Below are positions 1 to 8,798 of a stretch of DNA of 64,000 nucleotides, in pieces. The position numbers and the translations under genes were made by a program. The DNA comes from Streptomyces griseoluteus (GTDB lineage Bacteria > Actinomycetota > Actinomycetes > Streptomycetales > Streptomycetaceae). The notes below the pieces were generated by a model. That model worked only from the letters and a program-made list of their open reading frames with translations. It did not search any database and had not been told where the DNA came from. Positions within the stretch are counted from its first letter, which is position 1. Every line of letters starts with the position of its first letter. Where the stretch lies: NCBI RefSeq assembly GCF_004784465.1, contig NZ_SRRU01000006.1:62001-126000 (forward strand), read 5' to 3'.

Positions 1-694
1 GGAGGAGCCAGACATGGCCGTCCTCGCGCTTGAAGCGCTTGACCGTGGCCTCGCCGTCGAGCATGGCGGCCACGATGTCGCCGTTCTCCGCGACGGGCTG
101 GCGGCGGACCGTGACCCAGTCGCCGTCGCAGATAGCGGCCTCGATCATGGAGTCACCGACGACCTTGAGGACGAACAGCTCACCGTCGCCGACGAGCTGC
201 CGGGGGAGGGGGAAGACGTCCTCGACGGACTCCTCGGCGAGGATCGGGCCACCGGCCGCGATACGGCCGACCAACGGGACGTACGACGCGGCGGGCTTGC
301 CGGCGGTGTCCGTGGGCTGCACGCTGACCGCCTGGTCGGAGCCGCGCACCTCGTACGCGCGGGGCCGGTGCGGGTCGCGGCGCAGGAAGCCCTTGCGCTC
401 CAGAGCCATGAGCTGGTGCGCGACCGAGGAGGTGCTGGAGAGGCCGACGGCCTGGCCGATCTCCCGCATGGACGGCGGGTAGCCACGACGCTGCACGGAG
501 TCGCGGATGACCTCGATCACCCGGCGCTGTCGGTCGGTGAGCCCCGAGCTGTCCGCGCGGATGCCTGGAGGTCGGCCCGGCAGGGAGCGCTTGTGGCCCT
601 CGGGCGCGGCTTCGTTCATCGCGTGCACCGACTCCACCCGGCCCTGGGAGCGGTCCTGGGCGGTGATGGCGGCACTGTCTGCGGTCGTGGTCAC
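1..694 (-). CDS. lexA: LexA SOS repressor (3' end cut by window edge)
   Basis: Represses the SOS DNA-damage regulon and cleaves itself when RecA is activated. The N-terminal half carries a winged helix (GLTDRQRRVIEVIRDS, then the recognition helix in REIGQAVGLSSTSSVAHQL). A cleavage site AAGG follows, and the peptidase part keeps the serine in VVGDSMIEAA and the lysine in EATVKRF. The chosen start is GTG at 694 (MTTTADSAAI), the usual Streptomyces N-terminus; an in-frame ATG near 619 is the alternative. The gene runs off the window after GHVWLL, so about 27 residues are missing. It is divergent from nrdR, and a LexA-type box lies 62 bases upstream of the start, consistent with autorepression. 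Confidence 0.96.
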   Translation of the reverse strand, partial: MTTTADSAAITAQDRSQGRVESVHAMNEAAPEGHKRSLPGRPPGIRADSSGLTDRQRRVIEVIRDSVQRRGYPPSMREIGQAVGLSSTSSVAHQLMALERKGFLRRDPHRPRAYEVRGSDQAVSVQPTDTAGKPAASYVPLVGRIAAGGPILAEESVEDVFPLPRQLVGDGELFVLKVVGDSMIEAAICDGDWVTVRRQPVAENGDIVAAMLDGEATVKRFKREDGHVWLL

Positions 695-755
695 GTCGGC
701 CCCTCTCGATGGTCTCCCTGCTGCACAACGGTAGTGGCTTTCGAAAGGTTGCGCC

Positions 756-767
756 AAACACACGTTC
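756..767. promoter_or_regulatory. LexA (SOS) box candidate upstream of lexA
   Basis: AAAC-ACAC-GTTC matches the actinobacterial SOS box GAAC-N4-GTTC at 7 of 8 fixed positions, and the right half is followed by GA as in TCGAAC-N4-GTTCGA. Its place just upstream of lexA fits autoregulation. The assignment is by eye. Confidence 0.6.
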
Positions 768-1114
768 GAGTGAAAAAGTGCGATTCGCCTGACGCGATCA
801 AGTGTCCGGGTGTATGGCTTGCGCGACGTCCGGCGGGCAAAAGTGCTCATTGTGTACTCTTCACCGCCGGGGCGAATGGCCTCGCGGTCGTCGCCAGTGT
901 GCCATTCGAACGGTGACCGACCGGTGGCCGGGTCCATCCGCGGTGTGATCCCCGCCGTAATTCCCCGAGCGCTTCGCGCGGTGTTCACGGTATCCCCGTG
1001 GGTGCGCGCGGCTGTGTGGAACGCTCTTGCGTGTCGCCCCGGCGCCTCCTCGGACCGCTCCCGGCAGCTCTGTCCACAGCGACACGCGCATCCGCCGCGA
1101 AATCTGGGCCATCC

Positions 1115-1130
1115 CTACATCTAGTGGTGA
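1115..1130. promoter_or_regulatory. NrdR box 1 (upstream of nrdR-nrdJ)
   Basis: CTACATCTAGTGGTGA is an imperfect palindrome centred on CTAG at about 1122. Its centre is about 30 bases, roughly three helical turns, from that of the second box at 1146-1158. This is the paired arrangement known for NrdR boxes before class Ia and class II reductase operons in Streptomyces. It suggests that NrdR, encoded just downstream, represses its own operon. Confidence 0.7.
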
Positions 1131-1145
1131 GACGGCTACAGGCCC

Positions 1146-1158
1146 CCACAAGTTGTGG
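1146..1158. promoter_or_regulatory. NrdR box 2 (upstream of nrdR-nrdJ)
   Basis: CCACAAGTTGTGG is a perfect 13-base palindrome with CACA/TGTG half sites typical of NrdR boxes. It lies 117 bases upstream of the nrdR start and pairs with the box at 1115-1130. Confidence 0.72.
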
Positions 1159-1275
1159 TTGATCTTCGACCCCGGGTCTTCCGGGCCTCTTCGATCGCCT
1201 ATGCTTGGGGCTGCTTCGTGAGGCCCCTGAGGTCCGGCGAGGCCATCGAGTCTGCTGTGAGGAGGGTTGGAGATC

Positions 1276-1836
1276 ATGCACTGCCCCTTCTGCAGGCACC
1301 CCGACAGCCGGGTGGTCGACAGTCGTACGACCGACGACGGTACGTCGATCCGCAGGCGCCGCCAGTGCCCCGACTGCTCCCGTCGTTTCACGACCGTGGA
1401 GACGTGTTCGCTCATGGTGGTGAAGCGGTCCGGCGTCACCGAGCCGTTCAGCCGCACCAAGGTGATCAACGGTGTGCGCAAAGCGTGCCAGGGACGTCCC
1501 GTCACCGAGGACGCGCTCGCCCAGCTCGGCCAGCGGGTCGAGGAGGCGGTGCGGGCCACCGGGAGTGCCGAGCTGACCACCCACGACGTGGGGCTGGCCA
1601 TACTCGGCCCGCTGCAGGAGCTCGACCTCGTCGCCTATCTGCGGTTCGCCTCGGTCTACCGGGCGTTCAACTCGCTGGAGGACTTCGAGGCCGCCATCGC
1701 CGAACTGCGCGAAGCGACGCCGGACCCCGCCGCGGACGACGGACACGTCGAGGACGCGGCCTCGGGGAGCCAGGAAGACCAGAGCGGGACGGGACGGACC
1801 ACCCAGGTCCCCGTGCCCGCACGCGCCGCCGACTGA
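1276..1836 (+). CDS. nrdR: Transcriptional repressor NrdR
   Basis: Nucleotide-sensing repressor of ribonucleotide reductase genes. The 186-residue protein has an N-terminal zinc ribbon (C3 and C6 in MHCPFC, then CPDC at 31-34) followed by an ATP-cone domain (about 46-136, with FSRTKVINGVRKAC and later AYLRFASVYRAF). The 45-residue tail is acidic and disordered, a common Streptomyces extension. The chosen start is ATG 1276, with GGAGGG 10 bases before it; a TTG at 1267 abuts the Shine-Dalgarno and is unlikely. nrdJ follows 124 bases downstream, and the pair is probably co-transcribed under the upstream NrdR boxes. Confidence 0.96.
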   Translation: MHCPFCRHPDSRVVDSRTTDDGTSIRRRRQCPDCSRRFTTVETCSLMVVKRSGVTEPFSRTKVINGVRKACQGRPVTEDALAQLGQRVEEAVRATGSAELTTHDVGLAILGPLQELDLVAYLRFASVYRAFNSLEDFEAAIAELREATPDPAADDGHVEDAASGSQEDQSGTGRTTQVPVPARAAD

Positions 1837-1960
1837 CCGGCCGGCGCACCGAAGACCTGTCGCGGGTCGTAGCTGAGGGTGCCCGCGACACCAGACAGAC
1901 CACGTGCCCTGGGAACATCGGGGCATTTCAGGGCGTTTTCGCCCGTACATGGGAGGCGGC

Positions 1961-4861
1961 ATGACAGAGACGGCGAGCGGTCCGGCACGAGGTTCCCGCA
2001 CCAAGGGCACCAAGGCCGGCAAGGGGCTGCGCGTCGAGCGCATCCACACCACCCCCGGCGTGCACCCGTACGACGAGGTGGCGTGGGAGCCCCGTGACGT
2101 CGTCATGACCAACTGGCGCGACGGCTCGATCAACTTCGAGCAGCGTGGCGTCGAGTTCCCCGACTTCTGGTCGGTGAACGCGGTCAACATCGTCACCAGC
2201 AAGTACTTCCGGGGTGCCGTGGGCACCCCGCAGCGCGAGACCGGGCTCAAGCAGCTCATCGACCGCATCGTGAAGACGTACCGCAAGGCCGGCGAGGACC
2301 ACTCCTACTTCGCCTCGCCCGCCGATGCCGAGATCTTCGAGCACGAGCTGGCCTACGCCCTGCTGCACCAGATCTTCAGCTTCAACAGCCCGGTCTGGTT
2401 CAACGTCGGCACGCCGCAGCCCCAGCAGGTCTCCGCCTGCTTCATCCTGTCCGTCGACGACTCCATGGAGTCGATCCTCGACTGGTACAAGGAAGAGGGC
2501 ATGATCTTCAAGGGCGGTTCGGGCGCCGGTCTGAACCTGTCCCGCATCCGCTCCTCCAAGGAGCTGCTCTCCTCGGGCGGCAACGCCTCCGGTCCCGTCT
2601 CCTTCATGCGGGGCGCCGACGCCTCCGCCGGAACCATCAAGTCCGGTGGCGCCACCCGCCGCGCGGCCAAGATGGTCGTCCTCGACGTCGATCACCCCGA
2701 CATCGAGGACTTCATCCAGACGAAGGTCAGCGAGGAGGAGAAGATCCGCGTCCTGCGCGACGCGGGCTTCGACATGGACCTGGGCGGCGACGACATCACG
2801 TCCGTCCAGTACCAGAACGCCAACAACTCGGTCCGCGTGAACGACGAGTTCATGCGCGCGGTCGAGAACGGCACCGACTTCGGCCTGCGGGCCCGTATGA
2901 CCGGTGAGGTCATCGAGGAGGTCGACGCCAAGGCGCTCTTCCGCAAGATCGCCGAGGCGGCCTGGGCCTGTGCCGACCCGGGCATCCAGTACGACGACAT
3001 GATCAACAACTGGCACACCTGCCCCGAGTCCGGCCGGATCACCGCGTCGAACCCGTGCAGCGAGTACATGCACCTGGACAACACGTCCTGCAACCTGGCC
3101 TCGCTGAACCTGATGAAGTTCCTGAAGGACGACGGCAAGGGCAACCAGTCCTTCGAGACCGAGCGCTTCCAGAAGGTCGTCGAGCTGGTCATCACCGCGA
3201 TGGACATCTCGATCTGCTTCGCGGACTTCCCGACCCAGAAGATCGGCGAGAACACCCGCGCCTTCCGCCAGCTCGGCATCGGCTACGCCAACCTCGGCGC
3301 CCTGCTGATGGCGACCGGCCACGCGTACGACTCCGACGGCGGCCGCGCCCTCGCCGGTGCCATCACCTCCCTGATGACCGGCACCGCCTACCGCCGCTCC
3401 GCCGAACTGGCCGCGGTCGTCGGCCCGTACGACGGCTACGCCCGCAACGCCGACGCCCACAAGCGCGTCATGAAGCAGCACGCCGACGCCAACGCCGTGG
3501 CCGTCCACATGGACGACCTGGACAACCCCGTGTGGGCCGCCGCCACCGAGGCGTGGCAGGACGTGGTGCGCCTGGGCGAGAAGAACGGTTTCCGTAACTC
3601 GCAGGCGTCCGTGCTCGCCCCGACCGGCACCATCGGTCTGGCGATGTCCTGCGACACCACCGGTGTCGAGCCGGACCTCGCGCTGGTGAAGTTCAAGAAG
3701 CTCGTCGGCGGCGGCTCGATGCAGATCGTCAACGGCACCGTGCCGCAGGCCCTGCGCCGCCTGGGCTACCAGGAGGAGCAGATCGAGGCGATCGTCGCCC
3801 ACATCGCCGAGAACGGCAATGTGATCGACGCCCCCGGTCTCAAGCCCGAGCACTACGAGGTGTTCGACTGCGCCATGGGCGAGCGGGCCATCTCCCCGAT
3901 GGGCCACGTCCGCATGATGGCCGCGATCCAGCCCTGGATCTCCGGCGCCATCTCCAAGACGGTCAACATGCCGGAGACGGCGACCGTCGAGGAGGTCGAG
4001 GAGATCTACTTCGAGGCGTGGAAGCTGGGCGTCAAGGCGCTCGCCATCTACCGCGACAACTGCAAGGTCGGCCAGCCGCTCTCCGCCAAGAAGAAGGAGC
4101 AGGAGAAGGCCGAGGTCACCGAGAAGGCCGAGGCGACCATCCGCGAGGCCGTGGAGAAGGTCGTTGAGTACCGCCCCGTCCGCAAGCGTCTGCCCAAGGG
4201 CCGTCCCGGCATCACCACGTCCTTCACGGTCGGCGGCGCCGAGGGCTACATGACCGCCAACTCCTACCCGGACGACGGTCTCGGCGAGGTCTTCCTGAAG
4301 ATGTCCAAGCAGGGCTCGACGCTCGCGGGCATGATGGACGCCTTCTCCATCGCCGTGTCGGTGGGCCTCCAGTACGGCGTGCCGCTGGAGACCTACGTCT
4401 CGAAGTTCACCAACATGCGCTTCGAGCCGGCCGGTATGACGGACGACCCGGACGTGCGGATGGCGCAGTCGATCGTCGACTACATCTTCCGTCGCCTGGC
4501 GCTGGACTTCCTCCCCTTCGAGACCCGCTCCGCGCTCGGCATCCACTCCGCCGAGGAGCGTCAGCGTCACCTGGAGACCGGTTCGTACGAGCCGTCCCTC
4601 GAGGAGGACGAGGTCGACGTCGAGGGTCTGGCCCAGTCCGCCCCGCGTCACACCGAGCTGACGGCCGTGGCCACTCCGAAGGCCGAGTCGGAGGCCGCCA
4701 AGCCGGCCCCCAGGCAGGCGCACACCAGCGCCGAGCTGGTCGAGATGCAGCTCGGCATCCAGGCCGACGCTCCGCTCTGCTTCTCCTGCGGCACCAAGAT
4801 GCAGCGCGCCGGCTCCTGCTACATCTGCGAGGGCTGCGGCTCGACCAGCGGTTGCAGCTGA
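1961..4861 (+). CDS. nrdJ: Vitamin B12-dependent (class II) ribonucleoside-diphosphate reductase
   Basis: Reduces ribonucleotides to deoxyribonucleotides using adenosylcobalamin as radical generator, independent of oxygen. The protein is 966 residues, normal for the actinobacterial enzyme. The redox cysteine is C160 in QVSACFIL and the radical-site motif is NPCSEY with C366 and E368. The C-terminal tail is cysteine-rich (CFSCGTKM, CYICEGCGSTSGCS) and probably re-reduces the active site. The start is ATG 1961 with GGGAGG just upstream; an in-frame ATG at 1904 would add 19 residues not usual in the family. A hairpin terminator follows. Confidence 0.97.
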   Translation: MTETASGPARGSRTKGTKAGKGLRVERIHTTPGVHPYDEVAWEPRDVVMTNWRDGSINFEQRGVEFPDFWSVNAVNIVTSKYFRGAVGTPQRETGLKQLIDRIVKTYRKAGEDHSYFASPADAEIFEHELAYALLHQIFSFNSPVWFNVGTPQPQQVSACFILSVDDSMESILDWYKEEGMIFKGGSGAGLNLSRIRSSKELLSSGGNASGPVSFMRGADASAGTIKSGGATRRAAKMVVLDVDHPDIEDFIQTKVSEEEKIRVLRDAGFDMDLGGDDITSVQYQNANNSVRVNDEFMRAVENGTDFGLRARMTGEVIEEVDAKALFRKIAEAAWACADPGIQYDDMINNWHTCPESGRITASNPCSEYMHLDNTSCNLASLNLMKFLKDDGKGNQSFETERFQKVVELVITAMDISICFADFPTQKIGENTRAFRQLGIGYANLGALLMATGHAYDSDGGRALAGAITSLMTGTAYRRSAELAAVVGPYDGYARNADAHKRVMKQHADANAVAVHMDDLDNPVWAAATEAWQDVVRLGEKNGFRNSQASVLAPTGTIGLAMSCDTTGVEPDLALVKFKKLVGGGSMQIVNGTVPQALRRLGYQEEQIEAIVAHIAENGNVIDAPGLKPEHYEVFDCAMGERAISPMGHVRMMAAIQPWISGAISKTVNMPETATVEEVEEIYFEAWKLGVKALAIYRDNCKVGQPLSAKKKEQEKAEVTEKAEATIREAVEKVVEYRPVRKRLPKGRPGITTSFTVGGAEGYMTANSYPDDGLGEVFLKMSKQGSTLAGMMDAFSIAVSVGLQYGVPLETYVSKFTNMRFEPAGMTDDPDVRMAQSIVDYIFRRLALDFLPFETRSALGIHSAEERQRHLETGSYEPSLEEDEVDVEGLAQSAPRHTELTAVATPKAESEAAKPAPRQAHTSAELVEMQLGIQADAPLCFSCGTKMQRAGSCYICEGCGSTSGCS

Positions 4862-4892
4862 TCAACGGCTGAGCCCGTGACACGGGCCCGGT

Positions 4893-4925
4893 GAAGGGGC
4901 GTCGGCCAGTGGGCCGGCGCCCCTT
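4893..4925 (+). terminator. Terminator after nrdJ
   Basis: GAAGGGGCGTCGGCC pairs with GGCCGGCGCCCCTT across a 4-base loop, with one G-T pair, 30 bases after the nrdJ stop. It also lies just beyond the end of the convergent TerD gene. Confidence 0.7.
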
Positions 4926-4988
4926 TCGCCGTCAGGGGTGCACGGGACGGCCGAGGGCGCGTACACGCCGGCCGGGGCGTCGAAATGC

Positions 4989-5522
4989 TCAAGTACGACG
5001 TTTGGAGCCCATCACCCGAGTAAACGTGGCCGGGTCCTCGTCGAAGCCGTGGACGCCCGGGTGGAAGGTCCATTCGCCCGAGGTGTCGCGGGTGAACTCG
5101 GCGACCACGGCAGCCGTGGCGTCCCGGGCAGCGGTGAAGTCGGCTTCGAAGAGGGTTGTGTAGCCCTCCGCGACGCGGACCGCGGGGTTGAGGACCGAGG
5201 CGAACGTGCTGCGGTTCGGACTCTGCTGGATGACGACTCCGACCACCACGCGCGCGTAGCGGGCGTCCAGGCGGCCGAGTTCGAGCTTCATGACCTCGTC
5301 CCAGCCGAACCCCTTGCCGTCGGGGCTGTCCCGGTTGAGGAAGATCGTGCCGTCCGGGGAGCGGCTGTCGAAGTGCACCAGATAGGCCGGTTCCCCGTAC
5401 GCGTCCGCCGCCGTGAACGTCGCGGCGACGATGTCCAGGTCGGAGGGCGGACGCCCCGCCGGACTGGGGTCCCACTTGAGCGCGACCTCGACCTCGCGGA
5501 TTCCCTTGCTGACCCCGGTCAC
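4989..5522 (-). CDS. TerD-domain protein
   Basis: A 177-residue member of the TerD/CABP family, linked to tellurite resistance, stress and calcium binding; its specific role is unknown. Family features include the early VEVALKWDPSP strand, DLDIVAATF, the DSRSPDGTIFLNRDSPDGKG stretch rich in Asp/Asn for calcium, and VVGVVIQQ. The chosen start is GTG 5522 (MTGVSKGIREVEV), because GGAAGGGGAAG sits 5-15 bases upstream; an in-frame ATG at 5588 would add 22 low-complexity residues. It is convergent with nrdJ and stands alone, not in a full ter cluster. Confidence 0.85.
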   Translation of the reverse strand: MTGVSKGIREVEVALKWDPSPAGRPPSDLDIVAATFTAADAYGEPAYLVHFDSRSPDGTIFLNRDSPDGKGFGWDEVMKLELGRLDARYARVVVGVVIQQSPNRSTFASVLNPAVRVAEGYTTLFEADFTAARDATAAVVAEFTRDTSGEWTFHPGVHGFDEDPATFTRVMGSKRRT

Positions 5523-5672
5523 CAGGCTTCCCCTTCCCCCTGAAGCGCCATCATCCCCAACTCCCTTGTCGCTGGGACTTCTTCCCATCGTGTCACGCAT
5601 ATGACACCGGTGCGCGGGCGAACTCCGCCAGAGCGTGACCGACGCCACGCCCGGTGGCCTTACGATGGCGCG

Positions 5673-6278
5673 GTGCTGGTCAAGTGGATTCGCTGCACCG
5701 TAGTGGACCGTCGCGGGTTCGAGCGCGGGCAGCGGAAATGGGCGGGGCTTCTGGGGGAGCCGGGGTTTCGGGGACAGGGCGGAGGCTGGAGCCGGCACCG
5801 GCCGGGAGTGGCGCACATCTTCGCCTTCTGGGAGAGCCGCGCCTTCTACGACTCCTTCATGGCCCGCTCGCACGACCGGCTGGCCGCGTCCCAGTCCGGC
5901 ACGTTCAAGGACTCCCAGGCCAAGCTGTTCGAGTACCGCTTCGACGTGAAGACCGGCTTCGAGCCCCGGTTCACCGACGCCGACCTGGTCCGGGTCGCCC
6001 TGTGCCGGGTCCACGAGGAACGGGTCGAGCACTTCACGCTGATGCAGGAGAAGGTCTGGAACCCCGCGATGGCCGGCTCTCCCGGCATGATCCGGGGCAT
6101 GTTCGGCGAGGCGGCCGAACACGACTTCCTGGTGCTGTCGATGTGGCGCGCGGCGGCCGAACACGGAAAGTACCGCACCGAACGCGTGGAGCGGCTGGCC
6201 CTGCGCGCCCAGACCGAGGCCGACATCGCCTCCCTCACCGGCGACATCGTGGAGCTGGAGCCCTCCTGGACGGTCTGA
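5673..6278 (+). CDS. YdbC-like conserved protein (DUF4937)
   Basis: A 201-residue cytoplasmic protein resembling the YdbC/DUF4937 family of unknown function. It has an antibody-monooxygenase-like fold signature in the repeated pattern of short sheets (LVKWIRCTV, GVAHIFAFWESRAFYDSFM, then VRVALCRVHEERVEHFTLMQEKVW, HDFLVLSMWRAAAEHGKYR). The start is GTG 5673. A -10 box TACGAT (5661-5666) ends 6 bases before it and there is no Shine-Dalgarno, so the mRNA is probably leaderless. Upstream in-frame codons are weak. Confidence 0.75.
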   Translation: MLVKWIRCTVVDRRGFERGQRKWAGLLGEPGFRGQGGGWSRHRPGVAHIFAFWESRAFYDSFMARSHDRLAASQSGTFKDSQAKLFEYRFDVKTGFEPRFTDADLVRVALCRVHEERVEHFTLMQEKVWNPAMAGSPGMIRGMFGEAAEHDFLVLSMWRAAAEHGKYRTERVERLALRAQTEADIASLTGDIVELEPSWTV

Positions 6279-6359
6279 GCCGGGTGAGCGGTGTGACCTA
6301 CACCGTATGAAGGCCGTACGAGTGCACGGCTCCGCCCCGCTCCCCGTAGGGTTTCCGAC

Positions 6360-7019
6360 ATGGCACGACCACGGCGCATCGTCCTTGTCCGGCACGGGGA
6401 GTCAGTGGGCAACGTCGATGACTCCGTGTACGAGCGCGAGCCCGACCACGCCCTCGCGCTCACCGACCGCGGCCGGGAGCAGGCGGAGGAGACCGGCAGG
6501 CACCTGCGGGAGATCTTCGGCGACGAGCGCGTGAGCGTCTACGTCTCCCCGTACCGTCGCACCCACGAGACGCTGGACGCCTTCCGGCTCGACCCGGACC
6601 TCATACGGGTGCGCGAGGAGCCCCGGCTGCGCGAGCAGGACTGGGGCAACTGGCAGGAACGCGACGACGTGAAGCTGCAGAAGGCGTACCGGGACGCGTA
6701 CGGCCACTTCTTCTTCCGCTTCCCGCAGGGCGAGTCCGGCGCCGACGTCTACGACCGGGTCGGCGGCTTCCTGGAGAGCCTGTTCCGCAGCTTCGAGGAG
6801 CCCGACCACCCGCCGAACGTCCTCCTGGTGACGCACGGCCTGGCGATGCGGCTGTTCTGCATGCGGTGGTTCCACTGGACGGTGGCCGACTTCGAGTCAC
6901 TGTCGAATCCGGGGAACGCCGAGGTGCGCATGCTCGTTCTCGGGGAGGACGGCAAGTACGCCCTGGACAAGCCCTTCGAGCGCTGGCGGGACCCGGTCCC
7001 GCACTGGATCGGCGGATAG
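6360..7019 (+). CDS. Histidine phosphatase family protein
   Basis: Phosphatase of the phosphoglycerate-mutase (RHG) superfamily, 219 residues. The catalytic motif is VLVRHGES at residues 6-13. Further conserved parts are SPYRRTHETLDAF, the acid/base region EEPRLREQDWGNWQ and the second histidine in LLVTHGLAMRLF. Substrate cannot be told from sequence. The -10-like TAGGGT (6347-6352) ends 7 bases before ATG 6360 without a Shine-Dalgarno, so a leaderless transcript is likely. The ADP-ribosylglycohydrolase gene starts 12 bases downstream, so the two may act on related nucleotide metabolites, but that is inference. Confidence 0.88.
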   Translation: MARPRRIVLVRHGESVGNVDDSVYEREPDHALALTDRGREQAEETGRHLREIFGDERVSVYVSPYRRTHETLDAFRLDPDLIRVREEPRLREQDWGNWQERDDVKLQKAYRDAYGHFFFRFPQGESGADVYDRVGGFLESLFRSFEEPDHPPNVLLVTHGLAMRLFCMRWFHWTVADFESLSNPGNAEVRMLVLGEDGKYALDKPFERWRDPVPHWIGG

Positions 7020-7031
7020 GCTGGCGGGAAG

Positions 7032-7943
7032 ATGATCCCTGAATCCTCCTCCCTCCCCTCCGGGCGCCTGGAGCGCGCCCTGGCCAGTCTGCGTGGCCTC
7101 TCGGTGGGCGACGCGCTCGGCTCCCAGTTCTTCGTCCCGGCCAACCACCCGCTGCTCAAGCGGCGCGAGCTGCCCGCCGGGCCCTGGCAGTGGACCGACG
7201 ACACGGAGATGGCCTGCTCCGTCGTCTCGGTCCTGGCCGCGCACCAGATGGTCCACCAGGACGAACTGGCCCGGTCCTTCGCCGATCACCACGACTTCGA
7301 CCGGGGCTACGGCCCCGCCGTGAACCGCCTCCTCCGGCTCGTCCGCGAAGGCGCCGACTGGCGTGAACTCGCCGCCCAGCTCTTCGACGGCCGGGGCTCC
7401 TGGGGCAACGGCGCCGCGATGCGCATCGCGCCCCTGGGCGCCTGGTACGCCGACGACCCCGAGCAGGCGACCCACCAGGCAGAGGTCTCCGCCTACATCA
7501 CCCACCAGCACCGCGAGGCGGTGGCCGGCGCCATGGCCGTGGCCGCCGCCGCATCGCTGGCGGCCGCTGCGGGCGGCCCGCCGGCTCCCGAGGCCCTGCT
7601 GGACGGCGTGATCGCCCTGGTGCCCCGGAGCGCCGTGGGCGCCGGTCTGCGCCGCGCGCGGGACATGCTCGACTACGGGGACGCGGCCACCGTGGCGGCC
7701 GTCCTCGGCTGCGGGCGCCGGACCAGCGCGCACGACACCGTCCCCTTCGCCCTGTGGTCGGCCGCGCGGGCCCTCGGCGACTTCGAGCACGCCTTCTGGA
7801 CGACCGCACAGGTCGGCGGGGACGTGGACACGACGTGCGCGATCGTCGGCGGCGTCCTGGCCGCTGGAGCGGCGGGAGCGCCGCCCGCTGAGTGGCTGGA
7901 ACGGACCGAGGCGCTGCCGGAGTGGGTGCCGGGCCGCGCGTGA
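7032..7943 (+). CDS. ADP-ribosylglycohydrolase family protein
   Basis: Predicted hydrolase that removes ADP-ribose from proteins or related molecules, 303 residues, DraG/ARH family. Metal-binding motifs are present in the expected order: LSVGDALGSQFF near the N-terminus, WTDDTEMA, GSWGNGAAMRIAPLGAW, and GGDVDTTCAIVGGVLAAG near the C-terminus, whose Asp pair completes the dinuclear Mg site. Start is ATG 7032, 12 bases after the histidine phosphatase stop. TAGGCT at 7017-7022 could be an internal -10. No obvious dinitrogenase-reductase or toxin partner is nearby. Confidence 0.9.
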   Translation: MIPESSSLPSGRLERALASLRGLSVGDALGSQFFVPANHPLLKRRELPAGPWQWTDDTEMACSVVSVLAAHQMVHQDELARSFADHHDFDRGYGPAVNRLLRLVREGADWRELAAQLFDGRGSWGNGAAMRIAPLGAWYADDPEQATHQAEVSAYITHQHREAVAGAMAVAAAASLAAAAGGPPAPEALLDGVIALVPRSAVGAGLRRARDMLDYGDAATVAAVLGCGRRTSAHDTVPFALWSAARALGDFEHAFWTTAQVGGDVDTTCAIVGGVLAAGAAGAPPAEWLERTEALPEWVPGRA

Positions 7944-8027
7944 CGCGCGGGTCGCCGCTCGGATGTTCCCGGCTAGGTGGGGCCGGGGTGTCGGGGCGGC
8001 GGCGGGGCGGCGTAGTCTGAGTCCGCC

Positions 8028-8729
8028 ATGCCGTACGAACCACCCACTCATACCGTCGAGCGCTCCCTTCGCGCCACGACCGGGGCGAAGGTCATCGCCG
8101 GCGTCGACGAAGTGGGGCGGGGTGCCTGGGCCGGACCCGTCACCGTCTGCGCGGCGGTCACCGGACTGCGCCGCCCGCCCGAAGGGCTCACCGACTCCAA
8201 GCTCCTGACGGTCAAGCGCCGTACGGAGCTGGACGGGATACTGCGGTCCTGGGTGACGGCCTTCGCCCTCGGTCACGCCTCTGCGGAGGAGATCGACGAC
8301 CTGGGCATGACCGCCGCCCTGCGGCTGGCCGCCGTCCGCGCCCTGGAAGCCCTGCCGGTCCGGCCCGAGGCCGTCATCCTCGACGGCAAGCACGACTACC
8401 TCGGTGCCCCCTGGCGGGTGCGCACGGTGATCAAGGGCGACCAGTCCTGTGTGGCCGTCGCGGCGGCCTCGGTGATCGCCAAGGTGTACCGCGACAAAAT
8501 GATGGCCGAACTCGGTGCCGGCCATGCAGACTTCGGATTCGCGGACAACGCCGGGTATCCGTCGCCGGTGCACAAGGCCGCACTGGAGGAGCGGGGCCCC
8601 ACCCCGTACCACCGCCTGTCGTGGGCGTATCTTGATGCGCTGCCCCGGTGGCGGCACCTCAAGAAGGTCCGCAGCCTCGTGGACGGCGGCGTCCCGGTGA
8701 TCGAGGGCCAGCTCGGCTTCGATTTCTGA
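8028..8729 (+). CDS. rnhB: Ribonuclease HII
   Basis: Endonuclease that removes ribonucleotides misincorporated in DNA and RNA of RNA-DNA hybrids. The 233-residue protein has the RNase HII signature GVDEVGRGAWAGPV with D27 and E28, the GRG substrate-sensing loop, DSKLL, VILDGKHDYL with the third acidic residue and DQSCVAVAAASVIAKVYRD with the fourth. A -10-like TAGTCT at 8013-8018 ends 9 bases before the ATG, again suggesting a very short or absent leader. Confidence 0.96.
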   Translation: MPYEPPTHTVERSLRATTGAKVIAGVDEVGRGAWAGPVTVCAAVTGLRRPPEGLTDSKLLTVKRRTELDGILRSWVTAFALGHASAEEIDDLGMTAALRLAAVRALEALPVRPEAVILDGKHDYLGAPWRVRTVIKGDQSCVAVAAASVIAKVYRDKMMAELGAGHADFGFADNAGYPSPVHKAALEERGPTPYHRLSWAYLDALPRWRHLKKVRSLVDGGVPVIEGQLGFDF

Positions 8730-8798
8730 CGCTTCCGCCCGCCGCCGATGTGCCACCCGGCCATCGGCGTCGTACCAACGTTTGATAAAAATCAGCTC

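Larger units (their letters stand above)
695..1275. other. lexA-nrdR divergent intergenic region
   Basis: This 581-base gene-free stretch holds the LexA-type box (756-767), a DnaA-box-like CTGTCCACA (1070-1078, one mismatch to the Streptomyces consensus TTGTCCACA) and two NrdR-type boxes near 1115-1158. I see no convincing small gene in it. Confidence 0.6.

Noticed and set aside
1070..1078. DnaA box CTGTCCACA as a separate feature
   Set aside because: One mismatch and single copy; mentioned only as possible within the lexA-nrdR gap.
1928..4723. 931-codon open frame antisense to nrdJ
   Set aside because: It is a shadow of the well-supported nrdJ gene. The product is Leu/Gly/Val/Asp-rich without any family match.
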